From Candidatus Thalassarchaeum sp. (GTDB lineage Archaea > Thermoplasmatota > Poseidoniia > Poseidoniales > Thalassarchaeaceae): DNA of 64,000 nucleotides. Location: NCBI GenBank assembly GCA_022449345.1, contig JAKURL010000009.1, positions 1 through 64,000 on the forward strand, read 5' to 3'. The notes beneath the pieces are model-generated. The model made no database searches. It was not told where the DNA came from and saw only the letters and a list, made by a program, of their open reading frames with translations. Shown piece after piece: positions 8,811 through 17,231 of the stretch (within the stretch, counting starts at the first letter, position 1; every line of letters starts with the position of its first letter). The position numbers were made by a program, and so were the translations under genes.

Positions 8811-9851
8811 TCAAAGACCGTAGTAAGTATCGATTGCAGAATCGGTTTTTGCAACCGATTTTCGCCAATCCGACTCAGTACCCATGAGGGCACGAATACA
8901 ATCGATGTTCTCTGGAATTACATCACTTTCTTGATGAATTGCTTGGAAATAGTATAGTCGATTTTCCACTAATTTCACCCCGTCTTCCCAAACAAAGATT
9001 TCGTGTAAATCGCCCCACTTTCTTCCAATATCACGAGCCATCTCCATGACCTCTGCAGTAGTTGTAATTCGATTCTGCTCACCGTGCATTACAATCACTC
9101 TAGGTTGATTCTTCCACATCTCAATAATCGATTCTGTAGTTAGCCCATGTCCTTCAGGTAGATCAGCGATTATTGAATGGACATGCATTATTGTCGTCGG
9201 GACTGCAACCGCTAGAGAGTTGATTTCGATTTCGGGCTTTACGGTCATGACATCTGGGCCGTGGTGGCTTGGAACATTGAGAACTGGTTTGATGGCGTTG
9301 ATTGGACCTTTCTTTGAGTCACCGGGGTCGGCTGCGCGGCGAACCATTGTACATTCGACCTTTAGTGAGCCACAGTGATCGTAGAGTGGCACCAAAGTTC
9401 GGGAAAGTCCTGTAGTGTTGCAAGACACCACTCTTGTTCCGTCTGCGTTCAAATTAGCAGCATGATTGGCGCAAGAAGTGTATGACATACCTGTAAGATC
9501 GTGCTTCTCTCCACCTTGGAAGATATGCTTGATTCCTGCGGCCCTGTATTTAGCAAGATTGCCTGCTCCCATCTTTCCAGGAGCACAATCGATTACAACA
9601 TCTGCCGCCGCTAATAGGTCTGAGAGACCGCCTTTGCAGTCGTATCCTTGCTCGGCGAAGGCAGCAATTCTGTCTGCATCATCAAATGTGCAGTACAATG
9701 GAAAGCCCTTCTTTACGGCTAAATCACAACCAAAGGAAGGGCCGGTTTTTGACACTCCAATTATTTCCATGTCGTCCTGCGCATCTACCGCATCAGCAAC
9801 ACGTTTACCTATCGTTCCAAATCCGTTGATTGCGACCTTAATTGTCCCCAT
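8811..9851 (-). CDS. gap: Glyceraldehyde-3-phosphate dehydrogenase, archaeal type II
   Basis: 346 residues from the ATG at 9851, chosen because it opens directly with the Rossmann motif INGFGTIGKR of archaeal GAPDH. The upstream open frame is unlike the family. The catalytic Cys144 lies in SCNTTGLSR, as in other type II enzymes. The phosphate-binding segment with RRAADP and the C-terminal HQESDVIPENIDCIRA block are conserved. It interconverts glyceraldehyde 3-phosphate and 1,3-bisphosphoglycerate using NAD(P). The gene is transcribed divergently from the glutamate-synthase-like gene across about 130 nt. It is followed by the subtilase gene after a palindrome. Confidence 0.96.
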   Translation of the reverse strand: MGTIKVAINGFGTIGKRVADAVDAQDDMEIIGVSKTGPSFGCDLAVKKGFPLYCTFDDADRIAAFAEQGYDCKGGLSDLLAAADVVIDCAPGKMGAGNLAKYRAAGIKHIFQGGEKHDLTGMSYTSCANHAANLNADGTRVVSCNTTGLSRTLVPLYDHCGSLKVECTMVRRAADPGDSKKGPINAIKPVLNVPSHHGPDVMTVKPEIEINSLAVAVPTTIMHVHSIIADLPEGHGLTTESIIEMWKNQPRVIVMHGEQNRITTTAEVMEMARDIGRKWGDLHEIFVWEDGVKLVENRLYYFQAIHQESDVIPENIDCIRALMGTESDWRKSVAKTDSAIDTYYGL

Positions 9852-9979
9852 GGTGTAGCCCCATACGCCCTTTGGGCAAACTAACGCCGTAATCGAACCT
9901 CTATCAATAATGCTCTCACGAGGCGGAGTTCCAAAAACCATAGATTATTGCAATATTCCGTATCTTGGCGCCCGTCAGA

Positions 9980-11560
9980 ATGAAGACCGTATCCATTCCG
10001 TCAATGTATGAGAGTGCCATGCGCGACATCACTGTGAAGAGCGTCAAACTAAATCGAGACCTTGACAAGATGCTTGAGCAGGCACTTGAGAGGGACTTGC
10101 TGGTTCGCATAGGCTGGGGTAAACAAGGCGATGAAAAACCCAAGAAAGGGGAGATTGGGGTAATCACCCACCTTCCTGAAAATTCCAGAGTTTTGCTACT
10201 TGGAGATCTAGGTGAGTGTGCTGGTGCAATGAATGATGGCGGGACCTTCACCCTGCAAGGCGGATGCAGTTCGATGCTAGGCGCTTTCCAAAAGTCTGGT
10301 AGAATTACAATCGAGAGTGATGCTGGAGATCGTGCGGGACACAGAATGAATGGAGGCGAGATTATCATTCAAGGTTCTGTAGGGGATGAAACAGGGGCGG
10401 GAATGCAAGGTGGATCCATCATTGTCAGAGGTCACTCAGGTGAGGCAACCGGATCTGGAATGGCAGGAGGTACTGTGGTTGTCCTTGGAAACACAGGAAA
10501 TGAACCTGGCAGAGGTATGGTTGGAGGCCGTGTAATCATCTCCGGCTCTTGCCCCCCACCAGGTGAGGGGGCAACAATGAGGTCGATCGAAGCCAGTGAA
10601 TTAGATGAACTGGCTGAACATCTTGAACCATTAGGATTGCACATAGATTCAGATGCTCTAGTAATTGTACCAAGCGAAGATGGCCCCCCAGAAGCAGAAT
10701 TTCCCGAGACTTCCATCACTGAAGGATTCGAGGGGATTACCCTAGTTCCTTCGGCAAGAGACAGACTTCCAACCCATTCACCAATAGACACCAGTTCGCC
10801 ACTACGCCCCGCTGGACAAGACGAATATGCCTTGATTGCCCCCCTTCCTTGGATAATTGAAACCGATAGGATGACTGCAAATACTGGCACTTATGGCACT
10901 AGCCAACCCGGATTGGTCACTACTGAACCTAGGGCTAATGATCTAATGTTAATCACCGAAGACAATCTTCTCGAAGCTGCTGGGCTCATCCACAATTGTT
11001 CGGGGATGGTCCTAGATCTAACCCAAATGCCTGTAATTAACGATGCAGAGATTGAAGCACTGCTAGTCTCTCTATACAGTAGGATGGCTGATGATTCACT
11101 AGTATTCCTGAAAGATAGCGTTTCAAGGGTTGAACACCTGTTCCGACTGGTTGTGGACTTGGATCTTGACGGTGCATTAGTCGACGTTGCCACTGCCGGA
11201 GGTTCTAGGGCGGCAGCGGCCTTACCAAGAATTGGTCTTGTTGCACAAGCCATGAGCCTACCAAAACAAGGTAGGAAGATTATGCTTAAGTTGGATGAAG
11301 CACCTTCGGCAGAGGACCTCCTAATTGCAATTGCAGCCGGATGTTCAGCGATTGTTGCACCGGCGGCGGACGATGATGTAGAGGCTGCCTTGACTTGGAT
11401 TGATGGAATCATGAGAGGTTGGATGTTAGAATTGGGAATAAGCAACCTTTCTGAATTAACTAGGCGAAACTTGCGTGCTCTTGATCATGACACAGCGGCA
11501 ATTTCTGGCCTCCGCTTAATCGGATATGATAGGCCGCTTCCAATGTGGTTGAGAAATTGA
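9980..11560 (+). CDS. Glutamate-synthase-like protein with GXGXG domain first and a degenerate FMN-type barrel second
   Basis: 526 residues from ATG 9980; a TTG at 9965 is also in frame. Residues of about 60-210 form a GXGXG beta-helix with five repeats of the type G-x2-(A/T)G-x2-M-x-GG, as in the C-terminal domain of glutamate synthase (GltB) and in FwdC. After a linker, residues of about 270-526 resemble the GltB FMN/synthase barrel: an ANTGTYG segment, a GALVDVATAGGSRAAA segment and an end like GISNLSELTRRNLRALD. The cluster cysteines of GltB (TNTCPVG region) are absent, and the GGTG-type FMN motif is altered. The order is the reverse of GltB, where the synthase domain precedes GXGXG. No glutaminase domain is present, so ordinary glutamate synthase activity is unlikely. 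It is nine bases ahead of pheT and probably co-transcribed. Confidence 0.75.
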   Translation: MKTVSIPSMYESAMRDITVKSVKLNRDLDKMLEQALERDLLVRIGWGKQGDEKPKKGEIGVITHLPENSRVLLLGDLGECAGAMNDGGTFTLQGGCSSMLGAFQKSGRITIESDAGDRAGHRMNGGEIIIQGSVGDETGAGMQGGSIIVRGHSGEATGSGMAGGTVVVLGNTGNEPGRGMVGGRVIISGSCPPPGEGATMRSIEASELDELAEHLEPLGLHIDSDALVIVPSEDGPPEAEFPETSITEGFEGITLVPSARDRLPTHSPIDTSSPLRPAGQDEYALIAPLPWIIETDRMTANTGTYGTSQPGLVTTEPRANDLMLITEDNLLEAAGLIHNCSGMVLDLTQMPVINDAEIEALLVSLYSRMADDSLVFLKDSVSRVEHLFRLVVDLDLDGALVDVATAGGSRAAAALPRIGLVAQAMSLPKQGRKIMLKLDEAPSAEDLLIAIAAGCSAIVAPAADDDVEAALTWIDGIMRGWMLELGISNLSELTRRNLRALDHDTAAISGLRLIGYDRPLPMWLRN

Positions 11561-11569
11561 GGTGTTAGC

Positions 11570-13324
11570 ATGCCGACTCTAAATCTGCAGCATAGCCTGC
11601 TTGAATACATACAGAATCTCAACGGCTCGGAGCACTCTCCGGAGTCTTGGTCTGAATGGCTGCCGGCTATCGGATGCCCAGTAGAAGGAAGTGATGAGGA
11701 GGTCCTTGAGGTCGAGGTGTTTCCCGACCGCCCAGACTTGCTAAGTCATGAAACAATGGCAAGGGCCGGACGAGCATTCTTGCAAGGCGAAATTCAAGAC
11801 CAATCCATTCAAACATCCGACAGTGGTATGGTGCTGGATGTTGACTCCAGTCTCAAATCTGTCAGACCGGTTATCATGGCAGCAATCGTTAGGTGTGTAA
11901 ACAACGGTGAGACTACTGAGGGAAGAGATGAATTCATTCAATCCCTAATGGATCACCAAGAGAAATTACATCTAAGCCTCGGGCGAAGAAGGAGATTTTC
12001 TTCTATTGGAGTCCACGACCTTTCGACTTTGAGTCCTCCATTCAGAGTCATTACCGTCCCCGGTTCACACTCATTTGTACCACTAGCAATGGATGAAAAA
12101 ATGACTATAGACGCGATACTTACTGAGCATCCAAAGGGTGTCGAATATGCTCATTTAATGGAAGAACTGGAAGTTTATCCTGTAATTATTGACTCTAATG
12201 ACGATATCCTTTCCTTCCCTCCAATAATTAACGGAGACCACACTACAGTTACCGATTCGACGACTGATTTCTTCATCGATGTCACGGGCTGGGATGAACG
12301 CGCTGTTGAAGCCTGTTTGCTTCTAGTATGCCTTTCTTTGGCTGAGCGAGGAGGGACAATAGAGCAAGTTCAGGTGAATGGTTGTGATGGACAGGTTCGA
12401 TTAACTCCGAATATGGAGGCAAAAGAACACAGAGTTTCTGACCGATTAATCAATCGCGTTCTCGGATTGACTCTCGATAGTGAAGAGATTTCCTCGGCCA
12501 TCCAAAGAATGGGAGGAACTCTGATGACGTCCCGCGCCGTAACAGACGGAGTAAACAAAGCCGAGCGCTGGGCTGACCTAGAGGTCGGTGAGCGAGAACA
12601 TGTAATCGCAATGCCACGATGGCGATTTGACATTATGCACCCAGTTGATATCGTCGAAGATATCGCCATCGGCTATGGTTACAAGAATATGCCAAATATA
12701 CTCTCATCAGTTCACTTAGATGCCATTCCATTACCCTCTGCCCACCTGCATAGAAGGGTGCGTGAGAGTTTACGCTCACTAAATCTGCAGGAGACTCAAA
12801 GCCTAACTCTATCCAATGACAGAGTCCAGTTCGACAATACCCGATGGTATAGATTAGCCGAGACTACCGAATTGGCTAACCCGATTACCATTGACCATAC
12901 AATGATGCGTCAAAGGATTCTTCCAAGTTTATTGCAACTACTCGCAGCCAATCGTCATCACGAATTGCCTCAACGGGTTTACGAGCTTGGAACTGTTGTG
13001 TTGGATTCACACAATGCGACAAGGGCCGCTTGGGCCTGTGCTGAGGTGGGGGGTGGTTTCTCCGCAGCCAAAGGATTTGCCCAAGCACTACTGAGAGATA
13101 TTGGAGCTGACCTAGATAATGTTGTTTGGGAAGCCACTGAATCAGATGAAGGGCCTTGGTTAGCAGGTAGAGGTGCTAAGGTTCTGATCTCTGGAGAAGA
13201 AGTAGGTCAAATTGGAGAATTAGACCCCGTAATCGCTTCTGAATTCGGCCTTAGAGTGCCAATTCAAGCGGGTGATTTTGACATCGATGCGCTAGGCAGT
13301 CTAATCCCTGACCCAGTTCTCTGA
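11570..13324 (+). CDS. pheT: Phenylalanine-tRNA ligase beta subunit
   Basis: 584 residues, within the archaeal/eukaryotic PheT size range. The N-terminal EVFPDRPDLLSHE motif is typical, as is the middle B3/B4 domain. The B5 motif region includes MPRWRFDIMHPVDIVEDIAIGYGYKN, quoted here only to locate it near residues 345-370. The C-terminal part forms the catalytic-like B6/B7 module. It pairs with PheS, which is not in the window, to charge tRNA-Phe. It starts at ATG 11570, nine bases after the glutamate-synthase-like gene, and converges with a small gene on the other strand. Confidence 0.95.
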   Translation: MPTLNLQHSLLEYIQNLNGSEHSPESWSEWLPAIGCPVEGSDEEVLEVEVFPDRPDLLSHETMARAGRAFLQGEIQDQSIQTSDSGMVLDVDSSLKSVRPVIMAAIVRCVNNGETTEGRDEFIQSLMDHQEKLHLSLGRRRRFSSIGVHDLSTLSPPFRVITVPGSHSFVPLAMDEKMTIDAILTEHPKGVEYAHLMEELEVYPVIIDSNDDILSFPPIINGDHTTVTDSTTDFFIDVTGWDERAVEACLLLVCLSLAERGGTIEQVQVNGCDGQVRLTPNMEAKEHRVSDRLINRVLGLTLDSEEISSAIQRMGGTLMTSRAVTDGVNKAERWADLEVGEREHVIAMPRWRFDIMHPVDIVEDIAIGYGYKNMPNILSSVHLDAIPLPSAHLHRRVRESLRSLNLQETQSLTLSNDRVQFDNTRWYRLAETTELANPITIDHTMMRQRILPSLLQLLAANRHHELPQRVYELGTVVLDSHNATRAAWACAEVGGGFSAAKGFAQALLRDIGADLDNVVWEATESDEGPWLAGRGAKVLISGEEVGQIGELDPVIASEFGLRVPIQAGDFDIDALGSLIPDPVL

Positions 13325-13334
13325 GTCCATAACT

Positions 13335-13520
13335 TCAGTCGTCGCCTAAAAGCGCCATAGCATCAAGGAAAGACTTGTCTTCGAGATGACTTTTATCTTC
13401 AATCAAATCCTTTTGTTCATCTTTTTCTTTCCTCTCATATTCCACAACTTCAGCTTTTTTCGGTTTCACCTTTGGTACGGCGGGGGTACTTTTCTTGCTG
13501 AACGGCCACTTGGGCGCCAT
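13335..13520 (-). CDS. Small charged protein, function unknown
   Basis: 61 residues starting MAPKWPFSKK, with a Lys/Pro-rich first half and a Glu/Asp/Lys-rich second half ending in a possible amphipathic helix (FLDAMALLGDD). The composition resembles a real small archaeal protein more than the opposite-strand frame, which is Phe-rich nonsense. It lies alone between pheT, with which it converges, and the SGNH-like gene, from which it diverges. I do not recognise it. Without it, 13325-13614 would be empty. Confidence 0.5.
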   Translation of the reverse strand: MAPKWPFSKKSTPAVPKVKPKKAEVVEYERKEKDEQKDLIEDKSHLEDKSFLDAMALLGDD

Positions 13521-13614
13521 GGAGGACGAACAGCACCCCAGACCATAGTCCCTTCGTTTATGCGATTCATCAAGAAAGGGTAGAAATCAAAGGCGAGAAC
13601 GATGAGCGTCTCCC

Positions 13615-16431
13615 ATGCGAGGCAGGGCTTTGGCCATGATAGTGATTCTCATATTTCTGTCAATTTCGACTTCGCCGAGCATGTTAATTGACATCCCGAA
13701 ACATTCCGAGACAGCCTCAAACGATTCAACTCTAGACCTAGTTTTCCTCGGAAATTCATACACCTCAAACAATCAATTACATGTGAGAGTAAACAATTTG
13801 TTGGATGCTGCAGGATTCGACCCCGAAGTGCAAGCTTTCACAAGCGGAGGGAAGACGCTCGCATGGCACGGAGAACAAGCAGAAACAGAGGGGTCTGAAT
13901 GGTACGATGCCTTGCGGACACCTCACGATTTTATTCTGCTTCAAGACCAAAGTCAAGTTCCTGGATTTCCCACTACAACGTCCTATTGGCAAGACAGTTT
14001 ACAAGGAGCGGAAATTATCGATGGATTGGTTGACGATAATGGAGGTGACACCTTCTTTGTCATGACATGGGGTTACAGGTTTGGTGATGAGGGGAATAGT
14101 TGGAGATATCCAGATTACGAAACCATGCAAAATCATCTACAAACCGGATATTTGGCTTATGCAGAGAATCTGTCATCTGAAGAAAGACCTGTCTTTATTG
14201 CCCCAGTTGGATTGGCATTTGAGAACATCTTCAACTCCCTAACAAATGCCACTGAAGATGGAACTATTTTCTCCGACTTGTACGCGTCAGATGGTAAACA
14301 CCCTTCAATCCAAGGAACATATTTGGCCGCCTGTGTAATTCACGTTTCAGTTACGGGTACAGATTCGGTTGGTTTGCCCTCCACTGGTGGAATTAATGCT
14401 ACTAGAACCCTAGAACTGCAACAATGGGCAGACCACACTGTGCTCAATACATCGGGTTTAACCTACCCTTGGCAATTACAGGACCTAGGCGTTGAGTTCG
14501 GTGTAGATTCCGGTTCAATTTTCAATATCGAGTCTGGTCTGGCGATTGGGATAGCTGCTAACTTCACCAATCTAGCAGAGGTAAATACGACCGCACTGAT
14601 AGAAATCTCTGGCCCAGAGGGTTGGGGGGTTTCTTGGGATTATCCTACAAGTCCAGAAGTTGGACACTCCTTTGAGGCTCCAAGCGATGTAGTGCAATGG
14701 ATGCAATTTACGGTAACTGCGCCAGAGGTTTCCGCCGGTTACCCTCTAGCAAATTCGATACATGACTTCAGTGTAAGTTTGTTGGGAGACCATACTGGAA
14801 ATGAGGATTGGTGGAATTTCTCATTGCGTTACGGTGAATGGAAGGGGATGCAAATAATCGTAGGAGGCGGGACTGCTTCAATTGACCCTGGAGGTGTAGT
14901 CGACCTAGAATTCGTTCTACAGAATATTGGTAACTCGATTAACTCACTTGGAATCAATATCGCAGCCTTGCACGAAAATGGCTCACCTGTTGAAACTCCA
15001 AGCCTCTCCTTTGCTCATGAGGGATGGACGGCTATAGTCTACGACCGAGCAGGTTTGGAAGACATGAATCCAGGGGAAATGACGACGGTTCGGATGCAAG
15101 TCCAATCGCCGATAAGTACCTCTGGAAGATTGGATATGATGGTGCAATTTTGGGCAGAGGGAGTCGAAGAAGTCGAGAGACTGAATCAATCGGTTAGTAT
15201 CGTGCCACGCTCGGGTGGAGAATTAGTACTGACAAATGTCGATTGTATGTTCGATGTTAGTCCAGGAGAATCTTGTTTCGTAGAATTGTACATTGAAAAT
15301 ACAGGAGATGCCGCATACTTATTCAATCTGAGTGTCGCAGAGAAGCCAGATTGGTTGGTTGTCAATATTACCAATTACACCCGTTATCTAGGACCGGGTC
15401 AAACTGTCCATGGAATCGATGTTTCAGCTTGGACCGCGATCGGCCTAGCAGCAGGACTTTCTGGAGAAGTTAGAATAGAGTTGGAAGTTGATGGCTGGAT
15501 TCCGGCTGAGGTGACTTTCGACGTCTCAATTGATGCTGTTAACGCTTGGGAAATAGTCCGTTCTGATGCCGAGGTAATGGATGGAAGATTGACAGGATAT
15601 TGGGAAGTGAAGAATATCGGCAATAGTCCAGACGGATTGGTAGTCAGTGTAGAATGTACAGATTTCACAGGCTTTGGGGTGTTAGCACCTTGGGATGATT
15701 TACCAGATGAGGAAACTAGGTCATTTGAAATCCTAAATGTACCTATTGACGGAACTGTATTGTTCGAAGTTTGGATGGATGTCCCAGAGGAAGTCCCGAT
15801 TGCAACGGATGCAATATTGACTGTTGAAGTTCGATCTGTCCGTGACCCCTCCGTCCTACATATTGTTGAACATTCAGCACAGATTGACGGTGAGGAGCCT
15901 AGTGACCCATCTGAACCCGATGAGCCTAGTGCTTTTAGCAAGTTCATGCAGAGATGGTTGCAAACAATTTTGATTGTCATTGTCAGTATTGTAGGCACGG
16001 TGGCAGTTGCCTTTGCAATACGGTATAGAATCGAAGTCGACCGTGAGTATTACCGAAGTAAGAATCCACAAGTTGTAGTTGAGGAAGTAGGAGACTGGAT
16101 GTCTAAATTCGAAGAAGGGGATGAGGGGACACCAGAAATTATCGAAAGCCCAACTACCGATTCGGCATCATTCAAACAGGAATTCATGGAGAAGTCGGGG
16201 GACCATTCAAGGGAGGTCTCACCCGCTCCTGATTCAGAAGTCATAGATGAGGCTGGAGATGTGCTTGACGAGGCTCAAGCAGAAGATGCGATATTTGACG
16301 CAATCGAAATCGCTGATAAATTGCAAGAAAGCGATATTATCCATCCGGATAACATAGTATTGGACTTAGATGACTTCGATGAAAAATTGGATTCTTTAGG
16401 TCGAGAATTGCGTGATGATGAAGACCCGTGA
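13615..16431 (+). CDS. Membrane-anchored SGNH-hydrolase-like surface protein
   Basis: 938 residues with an N-terminal signal segment. Residues of about 40-260 look like an SGNH/DUF4886-type hydrolase: block I LVFLGNSYTSNN with the nucleophile Ser, a LLQDQSQ segment, a TWGYR segment and a C-terminal DGKHPSIQGTYLAA supplying Asp and His. The remainder is Ig-like repeats of the NEW3/CARDB kind, with NTGDA and NIGNS turns. A single membrane segment follows near residue 785, then an acidic cytoplasmic tail of about 130 residues. SGNH enzymes are esterases or lipases; the substrate cannot be read here. The stop is 15 nt before rnhB, suggesting readthrough into it. Confidence 0.78.
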   Translation: MRGRALAMIVILIFLSISTSPSMLIDIPKHSETASNDSTLDLVFLGNSYTSNNQLHVRVNNLLDAAGFDPEVQAFTSGGKTLAWHGEQAETEGSEWYDALRTPHDFILLQDQSQVPGFPTTTSYWQDSLQGAEIIDGLVDDNGGDTFFVMTWGYRFGDEGNSWRYPDYETMQNHLQTGYLAYAENLSSEERPVFIAPVGLAFENIFNSLTNATEDGTIFSDLYASDGKHPSIQGTYLAACVIHVSVTGTDSVGLPSTGGINATRTLELQQWADHTVLNTSGLTYPWQLQDLGVEFGVDSGSIFNIESGLAIGIAANFTNLAEVNTTALIEISGPEGWGVSWDYPTSPEVGHSFEAPSDVVQWMQFTVTAPEVSAGYPLANSIHDFSVSLLGDHTGNEDWWNFSLRYGEWKGMQIIVGGGTASIDPGGVVDLEFVLQNIGNSINSLGINIAALHENGSPVETPSLSFAHEGWTAIVYDRAGLEDMNPGEMTTVRMQVQSPISTSGRLDMMVQFWAEGVEEVERLNQSVSIVPRSGGELVLTNVDCMFDVSPGESCFVELYIENTGDAAYLFNLSVAEKPDWLVVNITNYTRYLGPGQTVHGIDVSAWTAIGLAAGLSGEVRIELEVDGWIPAEVTFDVSIDAVNAWEIVRSDAEVMDGRLTGYWEVKNIGNSPDGLVVSVECTDFTGFGVLAPWDDLPDEETRSFEILNVPIDGTVLFEVWMDVPEEVPIATDAILTVEVRSVRDPSVLHIVEHSAQIDGEEPSDPSEPDEPSAFSKFMQRWLQTILIVIVSIVGTVAVAFAIRYRIEVDREYYRSKNPQVVVEEVGDWMSKFEEGDEGTPEIIESPTTDSASFKQEFMEKSGDHSREVSPAPDSEVIDEAGDVLDEAQAEDAIFDAIEIADKLQESDIIHPDNIVLDLDDFDEKLDSLGRELRDDEDP

Positions 16432-16446
16432 AGTTGCCGACGGTTC

Positions 16447-17184
16447 GTGGATGGCCACTGGATCATTGGAGTTGACGAGGCTGGTAGAGGCCCAGTCATC
16501 GGCCCATTAGTAGTTGGAGCATTAGCGATTCCATCAGGGGATATAGATGAATTATCTAAAATGGGAGTTAAGGATTCAAAGGAGATTCCAAGCCATAAGC
16601 GAGTTCGTATTTCTGAACAAATCACCCAGACCATAGAGCAGGGTCGATGGAAATCCGGACTCATTGTCTGTAAACCAAATCGAATCGATATCAATAGCAT
16701 ATCTTCGGATTTGAATAGTCTTGAAATCGAGTTGTTTTCTGAGGCGATATCGGCCACCAAATTATTTACCCAATCAGGAGTAATTAGAGCAGATGCTTGT
16801 GATGTGAGTGAAGAGAGATTTAGAAGTCGCTTGGCTTCATGTCTAGGAGATGATTGGAAAGAGTGGAATATCGAGGCTGAGCATGGTATGGACTCGAAGG
16901 ATGTTGTTGCTGGTGGCGCCTCAATTATTGCCAAAGTTGCTAGGGATTTAGCCATCGAAGAAATATCAGCCCGTACAGGTATAGATGTAGGTTCAGGATA
17001 CCCTTCTGACCAAACCACTAGAATAGCTGTTGAGAGCCTCCTATCTAATGGTAAGCCACATGACTCTCTCAGGTGGAGTTGGGCCACAGTCTCTGACATT
17101 TGGCAGAAGTTGCATAGCACCCCTGTTCCGGTCCGCTCGAAGAATGGTGGTTCGGTTGTACAATCCTCACTTGATGACTGGTAA
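16447..17184 (+). CDS. rnhB: Ribonuclease HII
   Basis: 245 residues from a GTG at 16447; no in-frame ATG precedes the first motif. It has VDEAGRGPVIGPLVVGA (motif I, with the first catalytic Asp and Glu), RADACDV with the third acidic residue, and SKDVVAGGASIIAKVARD with the final metal ligand. It cuts the RNA strand of RNA-DNA hybrids, including Okazaki primers and misincorporated ribonucleotides. The C-terminal 30 residues beyond the catalytic core are hydrophilic. A palindrome lies between its stop and gltX. Confidence 0.95.
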   Translation: MDGHWIIGVDEAGRGPVIGPLVVGALAIPSGDIDELSKMGVKDSKEIPSHKRVRISEQITQTIEQGRWKSGLIVCKPNRIDINSISSDLNSLEIELFSEAISATKLFTQSGVIRADACDVSEERFRSRLASCLGDDWKEWNIEAEHGMDSKDVVAGGASIIAKVARDLAIEEISARTGIDVGSGYPSDQTTRIAVESLLSNGKPHDSLRWSWATVSDIWQKLHSTPVPVRSKNGGSVVQSSLDDW

Positions 17185-17209
17185 GTGTGAGAAGCGTCAA
17201 ATGCCTCAC

Positions 17210-17228
17210 ATCGGGCCGAAGGCCCGAT
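17210..17228. repeat. Palindrome between rnhB and gltX
   Basis: ATCGGGCC-GAA-GGCCCGAT, an 8-bp perfect stem with a 3-base loop. It starts 25 nt after the rnhB stop and ends three bases before the gltX ATG, so as RNA it would sit against the start codon. Its placement matches the other triloop palindromes, but its loop is GAA rather than TAC. Confidence 0.8.
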
Positions 17229-17231
17229 AGC

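Noticed and set aside
13386-13583. A plus-strand Phe-rich frame between pheT and the SGNH-like gene.
   Set aside because: Its composition is typical of antisense to Lys-rich coding. The minus-strand small frame is more protein-like.
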